This document shows, one piece after another, positions 28,811 through 36,941 of a stretch of DNA of 47,084 nt. Origin of the DNA: Thiohalocapsa sp. (lineage in GTDB: Bacteria; Pseudomonadota; Gammaproteobacteria; Chromatiales; Chromatiaceae); assembly GCF_022340605.1 (NCBI RefSeq), contig NZ_JAJDNQ010000112.1:1-47084 (forward strand), read 5' to 3'. The position numbers and the translations under genes are program-made. The number at the start of each line of letters is the position of its first letter. The stretch's first letter is position 1. The notes beneath the pieces were generated by a model. That model was not told where the DNA came from and ran no database searches. It saw only the letters and a list, made by a program, of their open reading frames with translations.

Positions 28811-29392
28811 ATGCGCCCTGCCCCGCTCCCACAGGATCTGCACATCCATAGCACCTGGTCGGACAAGGACGGCGCCGTTGTGCCGGAGCAGACCATCGGA
28901 CTGATCGCCGCCACGGGTCATGCCCGCATCCGTGGCATCAGCGATCACTTCGAGATGGTCGTGGACCGCTGGGACGACTACCGCGCGGAAGTCATGGCTG
29001 CCGGGCTGCGCGTGGGCACGGAGATCAACGGCCACGAGTGGGCGCCGGCGGCGCTGGACGCCGACTGCGACTACCGCATCTTCCACTGCTGGGACCGCGC
29101 CGCCGACTACCGCGCGCTGGAAGCCCTGCTGGCCGATGGCAAGCCCGTCATCGTCGCCCACCCCAACGCGCTCGGCACCGACCTCGACCGGGTGCCGCCC
29201 GAGTGCCTGGTGGAGCTCAACAACCGCTACATTTGGCGCTGCGATTGGCGCGCCGAGTACGGCCCCTGGGCGGAGCGCTTCCGCTTCGTCATCTCCTCCG
29301 ACGCCCACCAGCCGAACTGGCTCGGCCAGAGCATCGCGCGACATGTGGCGGCAGAGCTGGGCATTGCCGAGACGCTGGTATTCCAGACTTGA
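28811..29392 (+). CDS. PHP-domain phosphoesterase-like protein
   Basis: A 193-residue protein with the PHP metal-binding motifs: QDLHIHSTWSDKDG (His11, His13, Asp), RIRGISDHFEMV (Asp-His), GTEINGHEW (Glu), PVIVAHPNALGT (His) and FVISSDAHQPNWLG (Asp-His). Such proteins hydrolyse phosphoesters such as histidinol phosphate or nucleotides; this one is shorter than HisJ-type enzymes and has no DNA polymerase context. The promoter region must lie between the 123-bp repeat and the start, possibly within AT-richer 28640-28700. The substrate is unknown. Confidence 0.82.
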   Translation: MRPAPLPQDLHIHSTWSDKDGAVVPEQTIGLIAATGHARIRGISDHFEMVVDRWDDYRAEVMAAGLRVGTEINGHEWAPAALDADCDYRIFHCWDRAADYRALEALLADGKPVIVAHPNALGTDLDRVPPECLVELNNRYIWRCDWRAEYGPWAERFRFVISSDAHQPNWLGQSIARHVAAELGIAETLVFQT

Positions 29393-29407
29393 ATCGCTCA
29401 CCTGCTA

Positions 29408-29599
29408 GTGGACCAGCCGCTGCCGCCCTTCGACCAGCCCATCGGCGGTGACGTCAGGCACTTCGGCGGCGGCCAGACCCAGACCGAGCTGACGCTACCG
29501 CCCGGCACCCACACCCTGCAATTGATCCTGGGCGACATGAACCACGTGCCCCATGACCCGCCTGTCTACTCCGAGCGGATCACCGTCACCGTCGCGTAA
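29408..29599 (+). pseudogene. C-terminal fragment of a DUF4399 protein
   Basis: 63 codons reading DQPLPPFDQPIGGD, HFGGGQTQTELTLPPGTHTL and QLILGDMNHVPHDPPVYSER match the second half of DUF4399 proteins, which normally run 130-160 residues with a signal peptide and a HHH-containing first half. That first half is absent here; the sequence 5' of the fragment is only the end of the PHP gene. No ribosome binding site precedes the GTG. Likely a 5'-deleted relic at the edge of the degraded retroelement. Confidence 0.7.
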
Positions 29600-30231
29600 C
29601 GGTACCGATCTCCTGAACGCCCCCCAGGGCCGGCGCCGTCAGCTAGCGCCGATCCATTACGACAGGTCCCACGACGACTCCCGCCAACAGCGAAGCGCGC
29701 CAGCACGCCGGCGCCGCCGTCGATGATGTGCCCGCACAGCGCCAGGGTGTCGGCGCACGCAATCCTGCGGGCCAGGATGCCCTTTAGGATGGCGTGGTCG
29801 ATGCTCGGGAAGTACTCCCGCACGTCGCATTGCAGCACGTACCGATAGCGCCGCGCGAAGTGCTGCGCGCGGTCCAACGCGGCGTGGGTGCCCTTGCCGA
29901 CGCGGTTGGCGTAGCTGTCCCCGATGAAGCCCGTGTTGAACGGCGGCTCGATGATGCGGCACAGGGCATGGTGCACGACGCGATCCCGAAACGGTGCCGC
30001 CGAGATCAGCCGCCGCTTCGGGTCCCGGATGTAGAACGAGTGGTAGGTGCCGGGCCGATAGGTGCGCGCCGCCAAGTCGCGCTCCAGCTCCAGCAGCCGC
30101 TCCTCCACGTGGAACCCGAAGCGCGCCACCTCGGGCTTGGCGCGCTTGCCGCGGGCGGCGTCGCGGTAGGCGTACCAGAGGTTGGTGAAGGCGCTGATCC
30201 GCGGGTAGAAGTTGTCGCGGCGTTTCGGCAT
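29566..30231 (-). pseudogene. Truncated reverse transcriptase of diversity-generating retroelement type
   Basis: The first about 177 codons read as a DGR-type RT: LWYAYRDAARGKRAKPEVAR, FYIRDPKRRLISAAPFRDRV, VHHALCRIIEPPF, GDSYANRVGKGTHAALDRAQ and motif A LQCDVREYFPSIDHAIL with its catalytic Asp. Homology stops at DGGAGVL (about 29701). The expected GLPIGNLTSQ and YxDD blocks are missing, and the frame then runs through unrelated sequence into the antisense of the DUF4399 fragment. At 221 codons versus about 330-400 for complete enzymes, it cannot be an active RT. It lies 290 bases downstream of a gene with a typical DGR variable region, on the same strand. Confidence 0.85.
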
Positions 30232-30303
30232 GGTGGGCAGAGTAATGGTGCCAAGTGATGGCGGATGGCCGCGGTGGCGGGAGCGGGGCGGCGGTCGCCG
30301 ACG

Positions 30304-30382
30304 GCCGGCGAGACGCCGGTGGTCCCAGGGGCCGGCAAGATGCCGGCGCTCCCAGGGGCCGGCAAGATGCCGGCGGTCCTAG
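30304..30382. repeat. 27-bp tandem repeat, three units
   Basis: Three head-to-tail units of the type GCCGGC(G/A)AGA(C/T)GCCGG followed by CGCTCCCAGGG (30304, 30331, 30358). Each unit contains the palindrome GCCGGCG-AGA-CGCCGGC. The same family forms a six-unit array at 33551-33711. Confidence 0.85.
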
Positions 30383-30450
30383 TCGGCGGCGTTTGGGGGC
30401 GCGGCTCGCGACGGAAGCCAAGGCTACCCAATGGACGCGTGCGATCCATC

Positions 30451-30478
30451 CCCCCGGCGGCCCCAAGCCGCCGCGGGG
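30451..30478 (-). other. Hairpin downstream of the DGR variable region
   Basis: On the + strand CCCCCGGCGGC-CCCAA-GCCGCCGCGGGG forms an 11-bp stem with one bulge. It lies about 45 bases beyond the stop codon of the target gene, the position where DGRs carry a hairpin/cruciform needed for efficient retrohoming. Confidence 0.5.
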
Positions 30479-30520
30479 CGGTACACGGAAACCAGAAAAC
30501 AGAAGACCAGAAACACAGAA

Positions 30521-32437
30521 CTAAGCCAGGGAGACTCGCACCACCCGAAAACCCAGGTAGCTGCCCCAGTTGAGCGGATCGCCCCCGTAGCGGTACGCGC
30601 CGCGGCAGACACGGGGCGTGGACCACCAAGAGCCGCCCTTGACGACGCGAAGATCCGTTCCGTTCGGATCATCGCGGTCGTCGTCCGGATCGAAGGGCCA
30701 ACCGAACGCCGGCTCGCCAATCTCAGGGCCCCAACGGGTCTCGGTCCACTCCCAGACGTTGCCGGCGGCGTCCCTGAGCTCGCTTGCGAAGACCGTGGGG
30801 AACAGTCCGGCTGCGCTGACGGTGGCAAGACCGGCCTCCTCGGTGTTGGCGGCGCCGGGCTGCCAATGCTCGCCCCAGGGCCAGCGGCGGCGCTCGGCAC
30901 CGCGGGCGGCACGCTCCCACTCGATCTCGCTTGGCAGCCGGTACCGCCAGGGTTCGCCCGCCGCCGCGGCCTGCGCGGTCAGCCAGCCGCAGAAGGCCAT
31001 GGCTTCGAACCAGCTAACGCCGATGACGGCATGGTTCGGCAGCACCCAGTCGGCATAGCGCGGGTCGCCGAGGAACCACGGGCGACGGCGGTCCGATGCC
31101 GCCCGCTGCTCGACCCATCGGCGATAGGGCTCTTTCTGATCTTCCGGGAACGCGGGGTCGGCGAGGTACTGCTCCAGGCCCGGATTGCCGCCGTGCCACC
31201 AGGCTTCCGCCGCGTCCGAGTAGCGCCACCATTCGGGCGGGCGCTTGGCCCCTGGAGCACCATAGCCGCCGGCCCGGGTGAAGGCAGCGAATTGTGCCTG
31301 GGTCACCGGGTAGCGCGCGATCTCGAAGGCCGACAGCCACGCGGGCTCCGGGTCGGGATTCAGCTCATCGGGGTACGCCTTGGCCGGATCATCGTCCGGC
31401 CGGTCCAGGTCGGCCTGGTCGCTGCCGGGACGGAACGGGACTGCCGGGATGCGCACCCAGTCGAAGTCCCGTTCCGGATCGAGGCTGAAGGGCTCCGCGG
31501 CGTCGGCGGTCCAGGCCGCGGGCACGATGCCGCGCCGCGAGTCGCCGAGTCGCCCAGCGATGCGGCCCAGGTCCAGGCGCGTTGCCGGTGCAGGTGCGGC
31601 GTCGTCCACCCCGCGCAGGAGCCAAGCATCGAAGCGGCGCTTAGCGCCGGCCAGGTTGTCGCGCTGGTGCGGCGTCAACGCGGTGTCCGCCAAGGCCGCC
31701 TTCAGATCCACCAGGGCTTGCCCGACGGCCGCCACGGCCTGGTAGTCGCGATCGGTGGAGGCGGAATGCGCGTCCGCATCGCCCAGCAGCGCAATGACAA
31801 GATCGATGGCCTGCCCCGGACCGTGCTCCGCCGCCAGGTGCACCGGCACGAAGCGCGCCACCTCGCGCCACGCGCCGGGGCTCGCCCGCAATGGCTCGCC
31901 GAGGGCACGCTCCAGGTCCGCGTGGTGACGCGCTACCAACTCGCAGGCCGCCAGGTACTCCTGAAACAGGCGATGCACATAGCCGTAGCGGCCATCATCA
32001 CCAGCGCCGCCGCGGTCGAACAGGATGCCGGCGCGCTCCAGGATCAGGCGGCGGAACTCCACGGCGCGGGCGTGCAACGGCTGCGGCAGCGCCGTGAGCA
32101 CGGCACCCAAGAACTGGATCTCGCTGACCTCGACTTGGACGTCGGCACCGCCCGTGGTCTCCGGGCGCACCCGCTGGACTTCCAAAGACAGGTGCTGCAG
32201 TGCCTCGCGCAGGCCTTCCCGCGACAACTCCTCGGCAATCTGGACAGGAATCTGCTTCGGCGCATCACGCTCGATGCGCTCCAGCCATCGCCGCAGAAAG
32301 AGCCGTGTCGCCTCGTCGAGCAGCGCGGCACGATCCGCCGGCAGGGGGAACTCAGCGTCGTCATGGCCGGCCCGCTCCAGGCCCAGTGCGACCAGCAGCG
32401 TCAGCAACAGGGGCCGGCTGGCCAGCTCGGCGCGGGC
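30521..32437 (-). pseudogene. DGR target gene: NACHT C-terminal part plus formylglycine-generating-enzyme (C-lectin fold) domain, 5'-truncated
   Basis: The frame (about 630 codons) lacks a start: no ATG occurs in its first 400 codons, and the open frame goes back only to a stop at 32453. The start ARAELASRPLLLTLLVALGL and later GYVHRLFQEYLAACELVARH are the end of a NACHT-type STAND NTPase module; its P-loop half is missing. The C-terminal half is an FGE/sulfatase-modifying domain (AFEIARYPVTQAQFAAF, VIGVSWFEAMAFCGWL, RLPSEIEWERAARG, AAGNVWEWTETRWG) ending in GGSWWSTPRVCRGAYRYGGD then GFRVVRVSLA, a classic C-lectin DGR variable region. The intact reading frame through the FGE part suggests recent truncation, or use of a non-ATG start such as the TTG at 32407. 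Confidence 0.85.
30524..30640 (-). other. Putative DGR variable repeat (VR)
   Basis: Last roughly 39 codons of the target gene. Between GGSW and GFRVV many codons are NNC (TCC, GTC, GGC, TAC, TAC, GGC, CTC, AAC, AGC, TAC), the pattern left when AAC codons of a template are replaced at adenines. The constant end GGTTTTCGGGTGGTGCGAGT and the bases just after the stop would be the initiation-of-mutagenic-homing side. No template repeat was found in the window. Confidence 0.65.
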
Positions 32438-32545
32438 GGTATTGGCCGTGGCTCAAAAGCTCCAGGTCGTGTGCGAGGCGGATGAGGAAGCGGAGCCGCT
32501 CCAGGGTGAGGTCGGCGCGGCGCAGTTGCGGCAGGCATCGCTGAC
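32438..32545 (-). pseudogene. C-terminal scrap of an Avd-like four-helix-bundle protein
   Basis: On the minus strand the codons read LRRADLTLERLRFLIRLAHD then LELLSHGQY, the penultimate helix of DGR accessory variability determinant / bAvd-type four-helix-bundle proteins. Similarity ends at GQYR, exactly where the NACHT part of the target begins in another frame. The N-terminal helices upstream are not recognisable in one frame, so a frameshift or truncation is likely. Confidence 0.55.
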
Positions 32546-32722
32546 TTCGATGCGGGACGTTGCGACAGCGAGTGGCAGTGGCGCCAGGGTCACGTGGCCC
32601 CAGCGTCTTGCCATCGCACAGTTTGTTGCATTGCAAGACCTGAACAACCCCATCGGCACGGTTGCATTTGTGCGCGGGTCGTCATACGGTTTGACAGACA
32701 TCCTGAAGCCGAGGTCATCCCC

Positions 32723-32983
32723 ATGCGCATCAACGCCAGACTCGATGACGAACAGTCGCGCAAGCTCGAGTACCTGCGCACGGTGACGGGCAGGACGGTC
32801 TCCGACCTGATCAAGGAGGCGTTGGAGCACTACTATGCCGAGGTCACGGCGAAGCCGGTGCGAGCGGTGGAGGTGCTGCGTCGCACCGGGTTGATCGGCT
32901 GCGCCGAGGGCGACCCGGACCTGTCGTCTGACTACAAGCGGCATCTGGCCGACTCTCTCGCGGCCAAACACGGTCGGGGATGA
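32723..32983 (+). CDS. Ribbon-helix-helix (CopG-like) antitoxin
   Basis: An 86-residue protein, MRINARLDDEQSRKLEYLRT then VTGRTVSDLIKEALEHYY, a standard ribbon-helix-helix DNA-binding start; the rest (VEVLRRTGLIGCAEGDPDLS) is the toxin-wrapping tail seen in CopG/VapB antitoxins. GAGG lies 9 bases before the ATG at 32723. Its stop overlaps the toxin start as ATGA. TTGACA occurs at 32691-32696, but without a matching -10 ahead of the start, so the promoter is probably the weaker TTGCAT at 32662 with CATACG downstream. Confidence 0.88.
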   Translation: MRINARLDDEQSRKLEYLRTVTGRTVSDLIKEALEHYYAEVTAKPVRAVEVLRRTGLIGCAEGDPDLSSDYKRHLADSLAAKHGRG

Positions 32984-33393
32984 TCATCGCCGACACGGGG
33001 TTTTGGGTTGCGCTCGCCAATCGCCGCGATCGACATCATGCCCGCGCGGTCGACCGGCTGACCCGTGCCGATGAGGGCCTGATCAGCACCTGGCCCGTGG
33101 CCGCCGAGTGCTGTCATCTGCTGCTGACGCGCCTTGGTGTCCATGCCCAGAACACCTTCGTTGCGAGTCTGCGCCAAGGGGCCTGCGAGCTGTTTGCCAT
33201 CGACATCGGCCACCTGACTCAGGTCGAGTCGCTGATGACCCGATACGCGAACCTGCCGATGGACCTGGCCGATGCATCGCTGGTGATCCTCGCCGAACAC
33301 TTGGGCCACGGACGCATCCTGTCCACCGACGAGCGCGACTTTCAGACCTATCGCTGGAAGCGGCATCAGCCGTTCGAGAACCTGCTGACGTGA
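32980..33393 (+). CDS. PIN-domain toxin, VapC type
   Basis: A 137-residue PIN-domain ribonuclease: MIIADTGFWVALANRRDRHH (Asp5), WPVAAECCHLLL (Glu43), NLPMDLADASLVILAE (Asp98) and GRILSTDERDFQTYRW (Asp117) give the four acidic positions. It overlaps the antitoxin by 4 bp. Its stop codon directly abuts the truncated Rpn-like fragment on the other strand, which suggests that the toxin-antitoxin pair arrived by an event that cut that gene. Confidence 0.92.
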   Translation: MIIADTGFWVALANRRDRHHARAVDRLTRADEGLISTWPVAAECCHLLLTRLGVHAQNTFVASLRQGACELFAIDIGHLTQVESLMTRYANLPMDLADASLVILAEHLGHGRILSTDERDFQTYRWKRHQPFENLLT

Positions 33394-33499
33394 TGCGGGC
33401 GCGACGGTCCATATGCGCGGCTTCGGCGGCGGCGAAGAACCGGATCGACGCGCGCGGGTAATCGACGACCAGGTTCTTGAAGTTCTGGTCGTGGCTCAT
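33394..33499 (-). pseudogene. N-terminal fragment of an Rpn/PD-(D/E)XK transposase-nuclease family gene
   Basis: MSHDQNFKNLVVDYPRASIR followed by FFAAAEAAHMDRRARIT is the typical opening of a family of Rpn-like proteins frequent in purple sulfur bacteria (recalled pattern). The similarity ends at codon 36, where the sequence becomes the antisense of the vapC 3' end. The start at 33499 keeps a GGA-type ribosome binding site. The remaining about 200-250 codons are absent. Confidence 0.6.
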
Positions 33500-33550
33500 G
33501 GAAATCCTTGCGTATCGGCGCGAGTTCGGGGGCGAGGAGAGTCCCGTTCG

Positions 33551-33711
33551 GCCGGCGGGACGCCGGCCTTCCCAGTGGCCGGCGAGACGCCGGCGCTCCC
33601 AGTGGCCGGCGAGACGCCGGCGCTCCCAGTGGCCGGCGTGACGCCGGCGCTCCCAGTGGCCGGCGAGACGCCGGCGCTCCCAGTGGCCGGCGTGACGCCG
33701 GCGCTCCCTCC
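33551..33711. repeat. 27-bp tandem repeat, six units
   Basis: Six units beginning at 33551, 33578, 33605, 33632, 33659 and 33686 with the consensus GCCGGCGAGACGCCGGCGCT followed by CCCAGTG; position 8 alternates between A and T, and the first unit is most divergent. Being 27 bp, the array is open in several frames (PVAGETPAL-type on +, SAGVTPATG-type on -), but these are not genes. It lies between the Rpn-like scrap and the RND pump stop codon. Confidence 0.9.
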
Positions 33712-33734
33712 CGGACGCGGGCGCCCACGGGCGG

Positions 33735-36700
33735 CTAGTCGGCGGGGTGGGCGGCGGTGTGCTTGGGCTTGCCGCCGAGCCAGGCGTTGACCTTCTCGCG
33801 GACGCCCTGGACGACGTAATAGGTGACGGGGATGAGCACGATGCCGACGACGGTGGCGGCGAGCATGCCGCCGAAGACGGCGGTGCCGAGGGCGACGCGG
33901 GAGCCGGCGCCGGCGCCGCTGGCCACCACCAGCGGGAAGATGCCGAGCAGGAAGGAGAGCGCGGTCATCATGACGGCGCGAAAGCGCAGCCGCGCGGCCT
34001 TGACGGCGGCGTCGTAGATGCTGAGGCCCTCGGTCTCGCGTTGCTCTTTGGCGAACTCGACGATGAGGATGGCGTTCTTGGCGGCGAGGCCGATGAGCAT
34101 GACCAGGCCGATCTGGGTGTAGAGGTTGACGTCGAGCCCCACCCCGCCGGTGGCGGCGAGCGCGCCGGCCACGGCCACCGGCACCGCCAGCAGCACCGCG
34201 AACGGAATCGACCAGCTCTCGTACTGGGCCACCAGGAACAGGTACACGAACAAAAGCGCCAGAGCGAAGATGATGGGCGCCTGCCCCGCCGCCTGGATCT
34301 CCTGGAAGCTCATGCCCGTCCACTCGTAGCCGAAGCCGGACGGCAGGCTCTGCTTGGCGGTGTCTTGCATGGCGGCGATGGCCTGCCCGGAGCTGTAGCC
34401 GGGCGCGGCGCCGCCGGAGATGTCCGCGGAGCGAAACAGGTTGTAGCGGGAGATGATCTGCGGGCCGGTCTTGGTCTCCACCTTCGCCAGCGTGGACAGC
34501 GGCACCATGTCGCCGTTCTTGCTGCGCACATAGAGCCGGGTGATGTCGCTCGGCTGGTTGCGGAAGTCCCCCTCGGCCTGGGCCAGGACCCGCCAGGTGC
34601 GGCCGAACTTGTTGAAGTCGTTGATGTAGACCGAGCCGAGCTGCGCCTGGAGGGTCTGGAACAGCTCGCTCATGGGCACCTGCAGGGCCTGCACCTTGTC
34701 GCGGTTGATGTCCAGATACAGCATGGGCACGTCGGCGCGGAAGGTGCTGTAGGCGGAGCCGATGGCCGGGTGCTCGTTGGCGGCGACGATGAAGCCGCGC
34801 ATCACCGAGGCCAGCTCCTCGATGGAGCCGCCGGTGTAGTCCTGCAGCACGAACGAGAACCCGCCCGAGTTGCCGAGCCCGGGGATGGCCGGCGGCACGA
34901 AGGGGATGATATTGGCGTCCGGCGTCTCGGCGGCGATGCGCCGCGCCTGGCCGACGATGGCGCCGAGGCTGGTCTGCGGCGTCTCGCGCTCGCTCCAGGG
35001 CGCCAGTATCGGGATCACGAAGGCGCTGTTGGAGCCGAAGGCGCCGTTCAGCATGGAATAGCCGGCCACCGAGATGACATTGGTGACGCCCGGGATCTCC
35101 AGCAGTTGCTGCTCCAGCCGGCCCAGCGCGGTCTCGGTGCGGGTCAGCGACGCGGCGTCCGGGAGCTGAAGCTCGACGAAGAAGAAGCCCTGGTCCTCCT
35201 CCGGCAGGAAGCCGGACGGCAGGCTCGTGAACATCCAGACCGTCACGCCGATGAGCCCTAAGTACATGACGGCGATGAGCACGGCGCGGCGCAGCGTGGT
35301 CTTCACCGCCGTGGTGTAGCCGCCGGTGAGCCGGCCGAAGAAGACGTTGAACCAGTTGAGCCACTTGAGCGGCTTCTGCCCCGGCTTCAGCAGCACCGAG
35401 CACAGCGCCGGACTCAGCGTCAGGGCGTTGACGGAGCTGATGGCGACGGCGACGGAGATGGTCACCGCGAACTGCTGGTAGAGCTGGCCGGTGATGCCGG
35501 GCATGAAGCCCACGGGCACGAACACCGCCAGCAGCACCAGCGTGGTGGCGATGATGGCGCCGCCCACCTGGTCCATCGCCTTGGCGGTGGCGGCCTTGGG
35601 GTCGAGCCCCTCCTCGCTCATCAGCCGCTGCACGTTCTCCACGACGATGATGGCGTCGTCGACGACGATGCCGATGGCCAGGATCAGCGCGAACAGCACG
35701 ATAGTGTTCAGCGTGAAGCCGAAGGCCGCCAGCAGCGCGAAGGTGCCGATCAGCGACACCGGGATGGCAATGCCGGGGATCAGGGTCGAGCGCCAGTCGC
35801 CCAGGAACACGAACACCACCAGCACCACCAGCAGCACCGCCACGTACAGGGTGACGACCACCTCGTCGATGGACGCCTGAATGAAGTTGGTGGTGTCGTA
35901 GAGCACGGCGTAGTCCATGCCCTGCGGAAAGCGCTCGGAGAGCTCCGCGAGCCTGGCCTTGACGGCGTTCGCGGTGGCCAGCGCGTTGGCGTCCGGTGTT
36001 TGGTAGATCGCCAACACCACCGAAGGCCGCCCGTCCAGCCGGCCGGCGGCGGAGTAAGCCTGGGCGCCGAGCTCCACCCGGGCGACGTCCTTGACGCGGA
36101 TCGCCGAGCCGTCCGGCTCCATGCGGATGACGATGTTGCCGAACTCCTCGGGGTCCTTGAGCCGGCCCTTGGTGGTGACCGTGTACTGAAACTGCTGGTC
36201 GGTGGGTGCCGGCGGCGCGCCGATCTGCCCCGCCGGCACCTGCACGTTCTGATCCGCCACCGCGCGCTGGATGTCGCCGACGCTGACGCCGAGGGCGGTC
36301 ATGCGGTCGGGCTTCAGCCAGAAGCGCATGCCGTAGTCCATGACGCCGATGATCTCCGCCTTGCCGACGCCGTCCACGCGCCCGAGCGGGTCCTTGACGT
36401 TGATGGTGGCGTAGTTGTTCAGATAGAGCGCGTCGTAACTCTCGTCCGGCGAGTAGAGGTTGGCGATCAGCAGCATGTTGGACGAGCGCTTCTCGGTCTT
36501 CACGCCCTGGCGGCGGACCTCCTCCGGCAGCTTCGGCTCCGCCTGCGCGACCCGGTTCTGCACCTTCACCTGGGCCATGTCGGCATCGGTGCCGATGTCG
36601 AAGGTGACGGTGAGGCTGTAGCGGCCGTCGTTGTCGGACTTGCTCGACATGTAGAGCATGCCCTCGACGCCGTTGATCTCCTGCTCGATGGGCGCGGCGA

Positions 36701-36887
36701 CCGTCTGCTCGACGACGTCCGCGCTGGCGCCCGGATACTGGGCGCTGACGCTCACCGTTGGCGGCGTGATGTCCGGGAACTGCGCCACCGGCAGCCCCAC
36801 GAGCGCCAAGAGCCCGGCCAGCGTGATGACGATGGAGATGACGAAGGCGAACTTCGGGCGGGTGATGAAGAACTTGGAGATCGGCAT
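33735..36887 (-). CDS. RND multidrug efflux pump, HAE1 (AcrB/MexB) family
   Basis: A 1050-residue inner-membrane proton-driven exporter. It starts [20 protein letters not shown], has two periplasmic porter loops ([20 protein letters not shown] is a family hallmark), and carries the proton-relay aspartates in [20 protein letters not shown] of helix 4. Helix 10 has [20 protein letters not shown] with its lysine, and the C-terminal helix ends [14 protein letters not shown]. Length and order are complete. CGGAGAG precedes the ATG at 36887. It follows its adaptor gene by 54 bases. No TolC/OprM-like outer-membrane gene is next to it, so it probably uses an unlinked one. Confidence 0.96.
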   Translation of the reverse strand: MPISKFFITRPKFAFVISIVITLAGLLALVGLPVAQFPDITPPTVSVSAQYPGASADVVEQTVAAPIEQEINGVEGMLYMSSKSDNDGRYSLTVTFDIGTDADMAQVKVQNRVAQAEPKLPEEVRRQGVKTEKRSSNMLLIANLYSPDESYDALYLNNYATINVKDPLGRVDGVGKAEIIGVMDYGMRFWLKPDRMTALGVSVGDIQRAVADQNVQVPAGQIGAPPAPTDQQFQYTVTTKGRLKDPEEFGNIVIRMEPDGSAIRVKDVARVELGAQAYSAAGRLDGRPSVVLAIYQTPDANALATANAVKARLAELSERFPQGMDYAVLYDTTNFIQASIDEVVVTLYVAVLLVVLVVFVFLGDWRSTLIPGIAIPVSLIGTFALLAAFGFTLNTIVLFALILAIGIVVDDAIIVVENVQRLMSEEGLDPKAATAKAMDQVGGAIIATTLVLLAVFVPVGFMPGITGQLYQQFAVTISVAVAISSVNALTLSPALCSVLLKPGQKPLKWLNWFNVFFGRLTGGYTTAVKTTLRRAVLIAVMYLGLIGVTVWMFTSLPSGFLPEEDQGFFFVELQLPDAASLTRTETALGRLEQQLLEIPGVTNVISVAGYSMLNGAFGSNSAFVIPILAPWSERETPQTSLGAIVGQARRIAAETPDANIIPFVPPAIPGLGNSGGFSFVLQDYTGGSIEELASVMRGFIVAANEHPAIGSAYSTFRADVPMLYLDINRDKVQALQVPMSELFQTLQAQLGSVYINDFNKFGRTWRVLAQAEGDFRNQPSDITRLYVRSKNGDMVPLSTLAKVETKTGPQIISRYNLFRSADISGGAAPGYSSGQAIAAMQDTAKQSLPSGFGYEWTGMSFQEIQAAGQAPIIFALALLFVYLFLVAQYESWSIPFAVLLAVPVAVAGALAATGGVGLDVNLYTQIGLVMLIGLAAKNAILIVEFAKEQRETEGLSIYDAAVKAARLRFRAVMMTALSFLLGIFPLVVASGAGAGSRVALGTAVFGGMLAATVVGIVLIPVTYYVVQGVREKVNAWLGGKPKHTAAHPAD

Positions 36888-36941
36888 CGGGTGGCTCTCC
36901 GGGCGGATGGGCGGGGCACGGGCGTTGTCTGTAAACGCCGT

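Noticed and set aside
29600..30520. DGR template repeat between target and RT
   Set aside because: No adenine-rich near-copy of 30524-30640 is present here or elsewhere in the window.
32691..32696. Consensus TTGACA as the -35 of the second VapBC pair
   Set aside because: A -10 box at proper spacing would fall at about 32714, where the sequence is GC-rich and too close to the start codon at 32723.
30304..33711. CRISPR array
   Set aside because: The 27-bp units are directly contiguous with no spacers and no cas genes are nearby.
33496..35403. Long minus-strand ORF over the RND pump and repeat array
   Set aside because: It is an alternate frame of the pump gene running into the 27-bp repeats; no family similarity.
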